Source: Nectonema munidae
Lineage: Eukaryota > Nematomorpha > Nectonematoida > Nectonematidae
Direction: 5' to 3'
NCBI GenBank assembly: GCA_030549495.1
Contig: JAUIRK010000043.1
Coordinates: 496,001-560,000, forward strand
DNA length: 64,000 nt
The translations under genes and the position numbers were made by a program. Under the pieces are notes generated by a model. It had not been told where the DNA came from and searched no databases. It was given only the letters and a program-made list of their open reading frames with translations. This document shows positions 1 through 11,189 of the stretch, piece by piece; positions within the stretch are counted from its first letter, which is position 1; each line of letters opens with the position of its first letter.

Positions 1-2010
1 TTTCTTCGATGTACATTTTACCCGTGTATACAACGGAGATATACATATATAGTTATAATGATATAATAGTAGTACATTTTTTACTTTGCTCTTAAAGGTA
101 TTGAAAACTTTTATTTGTAAATAATGACTTTTATAAAAGTTTGTTTGTCTTATTAGTTTACTATAATTGAGTCGTTTATTTTAAATATAATTTTTGAATC
201 TTAAATATTTAACTTTAAATTATTTCTTTTGTTAGTTTTTAAAAAACAAGTTGTCTTCTATAATAAGTAGTTTTGGAGATTTGAAACCGCTTGTAGAATT
301 TATGAATTTTCTTTTAGAGTAAGTGGTTTTGCACTTCTCAAAAATTTAGCTACAATAATACAAATAAAAGGATGTCCTTTTTAGCAAGTATTAAAAATCA
401 AAAACGATTTTGAAATCAAAGCAAAGTTTTTTGACTGATATTTTTGGTTTTATTTGTCTGGAAAATATCCACTTCTCGAAAAAGATGCCTCATTTTTAAC
501 ATCAATTTTTTTCTTCAACATACTTCTGTGAATTAGCATTCTCGAATGTAAATATGATGAAAAATAACTATGGGTTTACTTTAAACAGACCTACTTTTAG
601 ATCGTTTCTCAAGAACAGCACAAAGTAATTAGAAACCTAATTTTAAAAATTTAACTATTAATTGTTATTAATAAATCTTAAAAATATTAAAATTTCTATT
701 TGTTTTTTTTTATTTTTTTATCCTTACTTATAGTCATTTAAAATTTATTTGCCATTTGATCTTTCTTTTTACAAAAAATTGCTCCTCTTTTATTAGAGTA
801 TGGGCATCACAGAAACAGGCCAATTCTGCCTCAAGACAATTCGGCATGTAAATATATTGATAGTGATATTGCCTATGCCAAATTGTGCAAAGGCAGAATT
901 GTCTTGAAGCCGAAATTGTACTTGAACCGACAGCGCTAATAGCATAGACCTTGTTAATTAAAAATTGAATGAAATTAGCCAAAGTGATTATTAATCAAAA
1001 TTTATTAAACTTACATTCAGTTATTGTAGCTTGATAAAAGTAGAAATTTTTGGACAATTATACTTTTAAAATTTAAAAGACACTTAATGTTCATCAATGT
1101 TTTTGTGAAGAATAAATAAACATTTCAAAAATTAAGAATATAAATGTGTACTAGACGATGAATAATAACCAAATTTGAATTACAAAGAAAAGTATGACTT
1201 AAAATATAAACAAATCCAATTTTAGCACTCTTTATTTTTCTCTCAATATCATTTCTATGGCCATACTCAAATGAATATTTGAGATTATTTGATAAAGAAA
1301 ATGCAGAAAAGAGTATAAAGATTATGCAATTAATTTGGAATCATATTTGTATATCAGACATGACGTTTCTTCAACGCAAAGTATTGTTTTGACCTGAAAA
1401 CCTCTATTCAGTCTCTAATTAAATTTAAAAAGGGAATGTTCTTCCTTCATTTCTTATGTTCGTTGAATAGTAAATTATTCATAAAACTACTTCAATATTA
1501 TTTTAAGCCATTGCTCTGTTCTGTATTCCTTTCCTAAGGTGATTAGTTTTTTTATCCTTTTCATTGGTTTAACTAAACCTATTGTATATTATTGAATCAA
1601 TATTTACATTAGACAAAATAAACAGTTTAGCTTCTTTTAGCAAATCTTTAGTGTATTAGAGAGTGGCAGCAAAATTATAGCCAATAATATATATATATAT
1701 TTTTTAAATGTCTTAAGCCCTCAAATCTATATACACGCATGGAACAACTATTATTTTCTTAAAAGGAAAAATTCAAACACATCAAAAGGCCTTCTTAAAA
1801 TATTATTTGATTTGTATTTAATATTGATGAGATACTAAGTCTCTATATGCTGGTGGTATATTATATGCGTTTTGCCTATTTTCCTTCACACACCTTGTTT
1901 TCTTGGGTTATTCTGTTTACGTAGATAACCCTCACCCCCGATTTTAGTCAATTAATTCTCGTAAAAAAGGGTGGATTAAACACGAGTGTTTACGGTAATT
2001 AAAAGTTTGC
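1..2010. other. AT-rich sequence without recognised gene
   Basis: I see no open reading frame with family likeness. An imperfect palindrome is present at 821-918. The first exon of the protease gene could be here but no segment with a hydrophobic start and a phase-1 donor stood out; a hydrophobic run near 1867 ends in the wrong phase. Confidence 0.5.
821..918. repeat. Imperfect palindrome
   Basis: The left arm (CAATTCTGCCTCAAGACAAT...) and the reverse complement of the right arm (CAATTTCGGCTTCAAGACAA...) share most bases over about 28 positions, with a loop of about 35. It may be a tiny MITE remnant or hairpin. Confidence 0.45.
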
Positions 2011-2149
2011 TTAACCCATTTACGGCCAATGTTCCTATTTTGGAACTTAAGTAATTTCATCTTCGTCTGCTTTTTTCAATGACTTTGAATATAAATCGTC
2101 TGCGTTTTTTTAAGATATCGTCTGCTTTGCTTGGCCTTAAATGGGTTAA
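2011..2149 (+). mobile_element. TTAA-flanked MITE, copy 1 (piggyBac-like)
   Basis: A 139-base unit that begins TTAACCCATTTACGGCC and ends GGCCTTAAATGGGTTAA, so the ends are inverted repeats starting CCC just inside TTAA. TTAA targets and CCC ends are the piggyBac pattern. The interior includes GTCTGCTTTTTTCAATGACT and two TCGTCTGC motifs. A second copy lies in opposite orientation at 47703-47840. Confidence 0.8.
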
Positions 2150-2292
2150 GCAAAAAATTTTAATTGTCTCGATTTATTTACTTTTTCTCTTACGATTCTT
2201 GTAAACATCTTTCTTTTTAGTCTAAAAATGATAATATTTTTAGTGTAAAATTTCTTTTAGAAGAAATAAAATTTATTATACCATACTTTTAG

Positions 2293-2639
2293 TACCTAAT
2301 TATGCACCATTAAATTTGAAAAATGACTTAACCGACGTAAAAGCCGTTCACCAAAGGAAGAAGCATGGCTGTCCAGAAGATTTAGTCTATAAAATATCTT
2401 CAGAGCGAGGCGGCAAAGATCTTCACCATGAGAATTTTACGATGCATTTGAAAAAAAATAGCAACTTCTTGAGCAAAAATTTCCAAACAGTTATCATCGA
2501 TGGAGACAAAAGTGAACACATTTTTAACAGTGGTAGCGATTTTGACGTGAATGACGAAGAAAAGAATTGCTTCTATACCGGAATATTGGATTCGAATCCG
2601 GAAGGCATTGCAGCTTTAGATTTCACTCATGATGGAATG
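2293..2639 (+). CDS. ADAMTS-like gene, prodomain exon A
   Basis: Open from an acceptor (TTTTAG) to a donor after codon ATG. It enters with two leftover bases and leaves in phase 0. The peptide carries typical M12B prodomain landmarks: the strand around FTMHLKKNSNFLS (hydrophobic, 'H-L-x-x-N-x-x-L'), an acidic stretch, then CFYTGILDSNPEG followed by ALDFTHDGM. This matches the 'C-x-Y-x-G ... S-x-x-A-x-x-x-C-x-G-L' block that precedes the next prodomain strand. One difference is that the second cysteine of that block is absent (ALDF where many members have a Cys). The phase-1 exon that should precede it was not found; it may lie upstream of the window. Confidence 0.85.
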
Positions 2640-3323
2640 GTATTTCGCTTTTCTCTTATCATTTTTCCAAGACTGAGTTTTTAGAAAATGCCTTTGACAA
2701 GTCACATTCACATTGTATCAGGGTTGCAGAGTCCGAAAAAGGAGTATGCTCTTAATCAGTGATTTTATAGGAATAGGAGTCCGTATCTAATAAAATTTAG
2801 CATCAAATTTATCTTTTGCTAGGTTTACACATCAAGTTTTAATTATTTTAACTAAGAAGTTTATTTTTCAGATAACGTATTTTGTCTGAATTTTTTTTTT
2901 TAAAAAAATTTACAATTGGGAAGATGTATACACTTAAAAGTCAAGTTATAACTATTTTCACCAAGAAAAAAAATATTTCACTTAAATTATTTTTAATGAA
3001 AATTTCTTTTTTTACAAAAAAATTTACAAATAAAAGTTTATTATTCAGAGTGTTTTAACATTTTTTTCTAAAATTAACTTTCCGCAAATCAAAATCTACC
3101 AGTTGTTTGGCAGGACCTTGGGATACAAGGAAAAATATTTGATCTTGTCAGACTATTAAATGTATGAAAATATCTGAATTCTTGTAACTTTACAAAGCCA
3201 ACTTTTAATAGCTTATAAAACTTTTAATAACTTTTAATATGTTTAATTCTAATTATTCAATTTTATTCTAATAGGTTTAATTTAGATTATTATTCATAAT
3301 TTTGCTGAAATTATTTATTTTAG

Positions 3324-3848
3324 TCAGCATTTTTAAAGACTAAAGACAAAAATTATATCATTCGAAACATCCATCCCGAAATACAGCACAAACATCGAAA
3401 AAAAAGAAGTGAAACATCAGATCGCTTATATGATCACATCATTTATGAAGTGAAAAATTCCAAAATAAATGTACAAAAACCTTACACGCCAAAAATGAAA
3501 CACACAATTTCAAAGCGCTCTACGGCTGCCTACACATCTTCAAAATCATTCAGTGAAGAAAAGAAAGAGGATAATATTGAAGATTTGACGAAATTCTTCT
3601 ATAAGTTAACACAGAGTGGGTTGAAATATCGTCTAATGACAAAATTGGTTGAGGACGTTGACATTGACGTCTTGAAGAAGACGGAGAAAGAGTCTTCGGC
3701 GGAAAGAGATGACAGAAATGATGACGAATCGCAGGTGGTTTCTGAGTTTGATGCTGAAGTGCTAAGCTCACTTCTAGAAAACTCCACATTAACAACAGAT
3801 GATGACTTCGACGCAACCAAACTTTTTTTCAACAATGCCAATTATCGC
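3324..3848 (+). CDS. ADAMTS-like gene, prodomain exon B
   Basis: A 525-base open segment starting at a TTTTAG acceptor, in phase 0 with the previous exon. Its first residues (SAFLKTKDKNYIIRNIHPE) are the classic end of the ADAMTS prodomain core ('G-x-F-x-x-x-x-x-x-Y-x-I-x-P'). It contains an RKKR basic site at 3396-3407, then a long charged, Ser/Asp/Glu-rich linker (EEKKEDNIEDL, ERDDRNDDES). The proposed donor is C|GTAAAT at 3849; a slightly later GT would change the phase. The long acidic linker between two RKKR sites is unusual but plausible for a processed propeptide. The exon identity is firm; the 3' boundary is less so. Confidence 0.75.
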
Positions 3849-3902
3849 GTAAATCTAAGAATTATTTGTGGCATATCCTGTCTATATATATATTAAATTA
3901 AT

Positions 3903-3960
3903 ATCAGGGGGCACATCCTCAAAATTAATGGGGGGAGGGGGGGGGGGGGAGGGTCGAACT
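3903..3960. repeat. G-rich patch with poly-G run
   Basis: Starts near CAGGGGGCACATCC and contains a purine patch of GGGGGGAGGGG type about 25 bases long. It resembles the G-rich ends of the MITEs at 24244 and 58318. No matching right end was found. Confidence 0.35.
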
Positions 3961-4132
3961 TTTTTTAATAATTTTCAAAATTTATTATAGAAGAATTTTT
4001 GTCCAATGAACACACCACCATTATTACCCGACATTATACTTGCACTGTAAGTTCTCAATCCCCCACAATTGCACTGATTTTATGAAGTCAAATTACCTTG
4101 TTTGCAATTCTGATTGCATCAAACTTCAAGCT

Positions 4133-5780
4133 CAGTGGTTTTCAAACTGGAGTCCGCGGTGATGAGTCAATCCTGGATATCAAGAAGAGGACATTGAATG
4201 AATCGTTTTTCACAAAATATTGCAACCATATTGGGTCATTTGCCATATTTGCGAATAAATCACATTTAAAAAGAATAAATAAGTTAGTCTTTCAATTGAG
4301 TACTATTTTTTTATTTTATTGCTTTTCATGCCTAATTTGTAAATGTGCATTTTTGTGCACACATTCATGTTTGTTAAATAACAATAAATATTTTTGCAAA
4401 ATTTTAAGTATGGTTTGAAAAGTTGATATTACCTTGCTGGAAACATATATTGAATGTGCTAAGTTCTGAAGTAGTTGAAGCATATCTTTCTTTCAAACGA
4501 TACCGTTAGAAGGACATGTCAAACCTGGTTTTATGGATTCGGAATTCGATTTTCAACTTTTTTGCTCAGATTGATGAAAAGATGGATGCTGCAAACTTAT
4601 CTCAGTCTTTGTTTGCGTACAATATGTATATGACAATAACTTGGTCAATTTTTTATTTGCGAAACTCAGCAATAGAACAACTGTAAGAGATATATTTGAC
4701 AAAGTGATAAATTTTTTTAAAGCAGATGGTATTAAGTCGAAATATTGCAAAGCAAAAATCTTCAGATGTAATTGGTACCCAGTGCGCCGAGCCATAAAAA
4801 CATACTTGATGAGTTGAAAAATGTTTTCAATGAAGTCATTAAAACAGTGATTTTATTAAAGCATATGCTTCAAATCTTATTTGTTTTTAATTTGAAAAAC
4901 TCTTGCTGCACTCAAACGTGATGTGGCTTTCCAAAGGAAAATTTTCCAAGCGATACTATGGAAAGAAATCCAGCAATTTCTGGAATTTTCTGATTTCCGT
5001 TTTCGTATATTTCTATTATTTTGGTGAATATATTTGAATATATGAAATCCTTTAACCTTGCGCTCCAAGGAAAAGAGATCAGAGTACTCCATTGTAATTA
5101 AAAAAATGACAGTTTTTGAAATGAAGCTGGAATAATTGCATTCCTTGACAAGGAAAATTTTGCTCGATTTTCGAACATATTTGTTGATGAAAATAAGATT
5201 TTCATTAATAAAAATGTTCGGGAGGCCATAGAAAACCGTGTAGCATGCTAAAAAATTGTTCTTTATTTCTTTAATCTATACAAATTTGAAAAATACAATC
5301 AATTTATCAAAAATCAGTTTATAATCTCGATTAGTAATTTGGCCTCAGAAGACTTCTTAATTCAAGAACAGTTTATTCATTTCAGTGTAGGTCAAAACAT
5401 GTTTTTCTGAAATATCTCATAACGATTTTTCGATTGAAATGGGAGAGTACTATGCTTGCAAAGATTGCTCTGAAAGCTCTGATTAGATTTGCTACTACAT
5501 ATGAGTGTGAGCAAGCATTTTCCATGCTACTTGCCTTTGAAAAAAATTCTGAAACAAATTGGAAATGAGTAATGATATGAGAGTTGCATTGACCAAAACA
5601 GAGCTAAATTTAGACAAACTGGTTTAGACAAAGCAGATGCCATCCCATTTAGATTTGGATTGTTTAGACAATTATTGAATAAACAATTGTGTCGATTTTT
5701 TAGTACAGTAGTTTATATGTTGATTTATTTTTTTTAATGAGAGTTTGAATGAGCTATTAAATTTTATAGTTAAACCGTTA
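4133..5780 (+). mobile_element. Decayed hAT DNA transposon, ZBED5/FAM200-like
   Basis: The left end CAGTGGTTTTCAAACTGG is a typical animal hAT terminus. Inside, in several frames with many stops, are remnants of a hAT transposase: LLHSNVMWLSKGKF near 4905-4945 (family 'L-x-H-x-x-V-R-W-L-S-x-G') and, near 5448-5570, IALKALIRFATTYECEQAFS, then MLLAFEKNSETN and MRVALTKTELNLDKL. The latter is the C-terminal hAT dimerisation region. At least ten stops and frame changes are present, so it is long dead. The right terminus is not recognisable; 5780 is an estimate. Confidence 0.75.
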
Positions 5781-6120
5781 CGCCGAAAATTTTTAGAAAG
5801 TTTATGAACAACTCCTCAAAGTCAACAAGAGAACAAAAACATTCATATATGATAAATCACTATTTATCAGATGTAATTAAGTCTTTATCCCTCCTTATTC
5901 CCATTTACCAGTTATTGAAACAGATAGTCACTGTCTATCTGTATAGTCTATTAGAAATGCTATACTCTAATCAAATGAAAGTTTTATACCATGACTAAAA
6001 ATGATCTCTTTTGTAAATCTTTAGGGAGCTGAATTTTTGGTTGAACCGATTTTATATTTGGTGTTCGAAAGTTAAGCATGTCTGTCTTTTAAAGACAATA
6101 TGGAAAGGATTATATTAGAG

Positions 6121-8715
6121 CAGGGGTCACCAAACTACGGCACGCAGGCCAGAACCGCCCCGCAAGAACTTTTTGTCCGGCCAACAGTCAAATACTGAAA
6201 CGTTGTTTCATTTTTCGTCAAATAATATTATTTTTTCAAATGTTGAATAAATGCAACATTGAGTATTTGTGAATAAGAAACAGTGTTGTTGATAATTTGT
6301 TTACTTTTTATAGTATAGCTAATTATAACTGTGTTATATATATTATATATATTATGCATATTTATTTTTAATCTGATTTTATTTAGTGTTTTTGAAAGTA
6401 ATATAAAATTTATCTGTTTACTCACAATTCTCTTATATTTAAATAATTCTGCATTTTATTCCTTGTAAGTTTATCTTTAATTAATATTTTTGCCTAAAAA
6501 ATTAAAAAAAATGAAAATTCAACTTTTGAAATTTTTTTTTTGCAATTACATTATTCTACTCTGTTTGCAATTACATTTTTCATTTCACAGTTTTAACCTT
6601 TTTCATACTAATTTGTAAGTCATACTAATGCTTTTTGAGTAGTATTTTAAAAAAAAATTATTTGTTAGCAACTTATACATCAAAGAGTACAAAAAAACTC
6701 TAAAATGAAGATTTTTATAAATTTAAAGCAAACAAATACTTAAAAATTTTTATGATGCCTAATTATCTATTTTAAGTATTCATACGTTTGAAGCTCTCCT
6801 TATTACACGGAGTTTTAAATAAGATTACTTTATACTTTATTTTAGATTAATTCGCCTTCCAGTTTTTTACTTATAAAAAACACTAAAATCAAGATTTTTT
6901 TTATGAATTTATAGCAAACTAATAACTTAAATTTATTCAAATTTTGATAAAACACTTTTTTTGTAAAGTGAAATTTCGTTATTTTTTTACTTTTTGTAAA
7001 TTTTAATTTGCAAAAACTAAACATGACGATTGTTAAAACAAAGAACTCTCCAAATAACGTTAAATCAAAGTTTTCCATTTTTTACACATGGCTTCTAAAA
7101 AAGAAAAGTTGATATGTCGTATTTTTAATAAGAGTTTTGTAGAAAAGTACTTTTTTGAGGGTACAAATGATCAAAAAGCCATTTGCTTGATATGCAATCA
7201 AAGTTTTGCGGTTTTAAAAGAATACAATATTTGTCGTCACTACAAAACAAAGCATCTTTCAACACACTCAAAACTTCATGGAAAACAGCGTTTTGAAAAA
7301 ACTAAGTCTTTGAAATCTAAGTTGGATTCTCAAAGAAGTTCTTCACAAAAAAGTTATAATTGAAGAATTGGCATCAGTGTGTAGTATGCATGGGATAAAT
7401 GGAGAAGATATTTTCATTGAATTAGGAAATTTTTTGCAACGCTATGATCTTCAATGGGATTGACTTTGGTGCGTCACGGTTGATGGTGGCCCAAATATGG
7501 CAGGAATAAGAAAAGGCTTGGTAGGGCGCATCCAGATTAAATTGGAAGATCTTCATTGTCCAGCAGCTCTTTTCATGCACTGCATTATACACCAGCAAGC
7601 ACTCTGTGCAAAACAATTAGATATATCTTGTGTGCTTAATCCAATCACATGTGTCGTCAACTATATCAGAAGTCACGCGCACATTTATCGACAGTTTCAG
7701 GCTTTTCTAGAACTTGATTCTGATTTTTATGATGTCTTACTACACAGTAGTAAGATGGCTTAGTTGCGAAAAACTCCTATCTCGTTTTCATAAACTTCAA
7801 AAAGAAATAATAAATTTTTTAACTGAAAAAACAAATCTAACGCATAATTTTCAAATTCTTCATGGTTATCAAAATTGTCATTTTTGGTTAACAGAATGAT
7901 TTAAATTTAGTTGCAGAAGCAAAATAACCTCATATGTGATTTATACAAAATTATTACACCATTTCGTAGAAAATTGTCATTGTTTAAAACATAATTTGAA
8001 AAGGGAAACTTCTCTTATTTTCAGAATTTTCAAGAGTTTTCGCTGAAAATGTGGAACATGTTGATCTCGAGTTTCACAAAAAAATCTTCATAGCTTACAT
8101 ACAAATTTTTCCCTGAGATTTGCTGATCTTGACAAAATAAAAAATGACTTTTTTCTGTTTGAAAATTCCTTTGACTGTGACGTTGACAACATGCCAGCAG
8201 ATCTACAACTTGAGCTAATCGATTTACAGGCTTCTACTTTGTTGAAAGAGAAGCATAGAGAAGATCTTCTTAAATTTTAGGAATCTTTACCTGATGATGA
8301 GTTTTTTAATTTAAAAAAGTTTGCGTCAGGTATGGCTTCAGTTTTTGGAACAACTTATAGAAATGTGAGCAACTTTTTTCAAAAAATAAAGTATGTGAAG
8401 TCAACGCATCAAACAAGTTTAACTGACGACCACTTGAAGGCAATTCTTATGATTTGATGTACCAATTTTAAAGCTGACATTAACAGTATTTTGACAGCCA
8501 AACACCAGTTTCATAAATCTCATTAACTTTATTGTTTCTACTTTATTCTTTTTTATACATATTTTTTTGTTTTTATGCATCTATAAATAAATAGCATACT
8601 CGTCTATGTTTTGTAGGCCTTTAGTGTAATCTGTGTCAAAAAAGTATTTATCTGGCCAACGATTAACATTCCTTTAGATCTATGTGGTGCTTTTTGAAAA
8701 AACTTTGGTTCTAGA
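6121..8715 (+). mobile_element. Decayed hAT DNA transposon, GTF2IRD2-like
   Basis: Starts CAGGGGTCACCAAACTACGG. Coding remnants run from 7088 to about 8455. They comprise a BED-type zinc finger (CLICNQSFAVLKEYNICRHY then KTKH), a catalytic-core piece VTVDGGPNMAGIRKGL, MHCIIHQQALCAKQL, VRWLSCEKLLSRFH, and a C-terminal dimerisation piece VFGTTYRNVSNFFQKIKYVK. The segment between zinc finger and core is deleted, and there are several stops. It belongs to the same clade as the younger element at 43285. The right end near 8715 is diverged and approximate. Confidence 0.8.
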
Positions 8716-8856
8716 CTATAGGGTGTTACGAATGGTTCTAATATAAAAACTTTTAGCAATGGATAAATAAAAGCAAAATTGAGCTGATTATTATATATAT
8801 ATTAGTATTTGTGCCATTCTTTCTATCCTTGAAACTTTTCATCAATGTCATTTTAG

Positions 8857-8919
8857 ATCAATCCATATGAAGGAAGTGATCAGTTCTTTGAAGATGCCTT
8901 CTTTCCGAAAAAATGCTCC
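8857..8919 (+). CDS. Possible small linker exon of the ADAMTS-like gene
   Basis: A 63-base segment between a TTTTAG acceptor and a GTAAAT donor, exactly 21 codons and phase 0 to 0. It reads INPYEGSDQFFEDAFFPKKC plus Ser. The style (acidic, FF pairs) resembles the end of the preceding prodomain exon (FDATKLFF). There is no homology signal; it is supported only by splice sites, phase and position. It lies just beyond a decayed hAT element. It does not by itself repair the phase difference with the exon at 10126. Confidence 0.3.
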
Positions 8920-9138
8920 GTAAATTTATGTAATTTTTAGCATATTTTAATTAAATGAACATTTTCTTCTACCAAAAAAAATATGTATTGTGTATTCTTC
9001 GCTACATTTGGTATATATATGCATCATTATTTTACAATCAGACTAGAACCATATCAACGTTTAAATTATTATTATTATGGAAAACATATTGTGTTGAGTT
9101 TTAATTTTAAGATATTAAATGCATATTATTTTTCGTTT

Positions 9139-9470
9139 TTTTGTCTTTTTGCAATTCTACTTTGTCTTCTTGCAAATCTAACTTGATTAAAATTTTTAAT
9201 TTTGTTTGTGTTTATTTTTTTAACATGTGTCATTTTTATTTGAATTTTTTTTGTTTCGGATTAAATTTTCTAAATTTTTCACAACGAGTAACAATTAAAT
9301 TATTACAAATTTTTATTATTTTTTAATATTTATTTTAATTACAACATTTTTGCACTTTAATTTAGCAATATCTTTTAATTGACTTTAAAAAATATTTCAT
9401 AAACACAAAACATATAAACACAACAAAATTAAAAATTTTAATTCAGATAGAATTGCAAAAAGACAAAATT
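9139..9470. repeat. Foldback repeat, AT-rich MITE-like
   Basis: A 21-base arm at 9139-9159 (TTTTGTCTTTTTGCAATTCT plus A) is perfectly complementary to 9450-9470. The arms flank about 290 bases of AT-rich sequence. Related KK/LE-rich inverted segments occur at 32138-32318. Confidence 0.5.
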
Positions 9471-10125
9471 GAATTTCAAAAAAGGAAAATAGAACTAAAA
9501 TTTGTATAAAATTTCATTCTTTTCTATATATACTTTGGATTAAATGCATATATGGAGCTTTTTAACTTTGAATATTTAGACAATATCTAATGTAAACCTG
9601 AAAATTCGTATAATAAGCATTAATCCACACACATTTTAATTTTTGTAAAGTCTCTTATGGTCGTTAACGGGTTAATTAACTTATTAATTAGTTAACCATT
9701 GCTTTGCCTACTAAATATTTATTATGGTATTCCTATACATTTTTCATTCATATGTTTATACACAGATTTTGTTATAAGTGATTTTCCATATATGCTATTT
9801 AAAATTAAATTAAACACATTTTATCTTAGAAAAAGCAGTTGAAATTAGATAGTTTAATAAAAATAACATTGAAATTAAGAAGTCGTCTGTGGCCGATAAA
9901 ACTGATGATGCGACGAGATAGTTTAAGAAAATGATACTCTCTCTGACGAAAAATTAGAAAGAACTCTTGAACAATATGCGATAGATTTGATGATAATTTT
10001 TGAGAACATCTAAATTGTTAAGAGATATTTTGTACCCTTACAATGGCTTTTTTATTTGTAAAAGGACTTTTTTGCTATTAAAATGTGGAAAAAGAAATTT
10101 GGACACTAACATTATTACATTTTAG

Positions 10126-10439
10126 TTGGCAATGACCAAATTTTAATTGAAAATGGTGAAGACAAATACGAAGGCGCTCATCAGGGTGAAATGGCAGAAG
10201 AAACACAAGCAAATAAAAATGACTTGAAAGAAAAAATGCTCAAAGTCATCGAAGATCAAAATGCTTCCAAATCGAAGAGAATTTACATGTCAGAATTCAT
10301 GAATATACGGAAAAAAAGGTCCCCGCCAAAATTGGAGCTTGCAGGCTTCATTGATGAAACTTTGGTGGAAATCAAAATGAAAATGAATAAATTAAATATG
10401 GCGCAGATAAGAAATCAATTTTTATCTCTCTTTCACTTT
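10126..10439 (+). CDS. ADAMTS-like gene, furin site and start of catalytic domain
   Basis: Acceptor TTTTAG, donor GTAAGA; enters with two leftover bases and leaves in phase 0. The N-terminal two thirds is a charged propeptide linker. RKKR at 10308-10319 is a furin-type site directly before SPPKLELAGFIDETLVEIK, the first strand of a reprolysin catalytic domain ('LELAVFVDETLY-x-x-M' in relatives). The exon ends in the first helix (IRNQFLSLFHF), matching 'Q-I-x-x-F-V-L-T-I-M-N' in the family. The next exon continues the helix with VHILYKH without a gap. Confidence 0.92.
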
Positions 10440-11189
10440 GTAAGATGTTAGTACGATTTACAATATCAAATAATATATTTAGCAATTAAGTGAGCATATA
10501 ATTGTTTCTACACGTCCCTTGTAAAAGATTTTAATATATATTACATTTTTTTGGCTATATTTTTGGGTATATTTTTGGTTTTATGTACAAAGTACAAAAC
10601 TTAAATTAATTAGCGTAAATATTTAAGGAAAAATAGAACGAGCTTATAGAAGTGTATTTGAAAAAATTAACATTAAAATGCAATGTCTCTATGTTGATTT
10701 AAACATGACATTTTTGAAAAAAATTAGATTTTGAAGATCTGGAAAAAATAGATATTGATACTTGAAAATAATAATTCAGGTGAAATAAAATTAAATATTC
10801 TAAATAACTCTTTTACAATTTTTTAAAAAAAAACTTTTTTCAAAATTTTTATCTATTTAGATTTTAGAAGAATTAAATTTGAGAAAAGTATTTCATTAAA
10901 ATTTTAGCAATTTTCAATTAGAATAAATTACTTACGGTTTCCAATTATTTTTAATTCTACAGTTCTTAATTTTTTTTTAGTTTTTATACTAAAAATTTTA
11001 TACTAGATTTAATTTTAAAAAAATTTATCTTGTAATAAATTAACGTATTGACTATATTGATTATGATAAGCCAAAGATTTAGTAATATTTTTACTACTTT
11101 TTATACAAAGTAAACATTTTTAAAGAAAAGATATTTAGACTCAAATCTAAATGTTTGAAAATTGATTTACGGTCCAAAATTTTTTAATT

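Noticed and set aside
1867-1923. Hydrophobic start MRFAYFPSHTLFSWVILFT as a signal-peptide exon
   Set aside because: Its donor leaves phase 2, while the exon at 2293 needs phase 1; joining gives an immediate stop.
3550-3841. Minus-strand open frames opposite the prodomain exon
   Set aside because: They are shadows of the plus-strand ADAMTS exon, which has family likeness and splice sites.
9830-9925. Open segment KKQLKLDSLIK... as the missing linker exon
   Set aside because: Phase fits but the donor GTTTAAG is poor and the peptide has no prodomain character; left unannotated.
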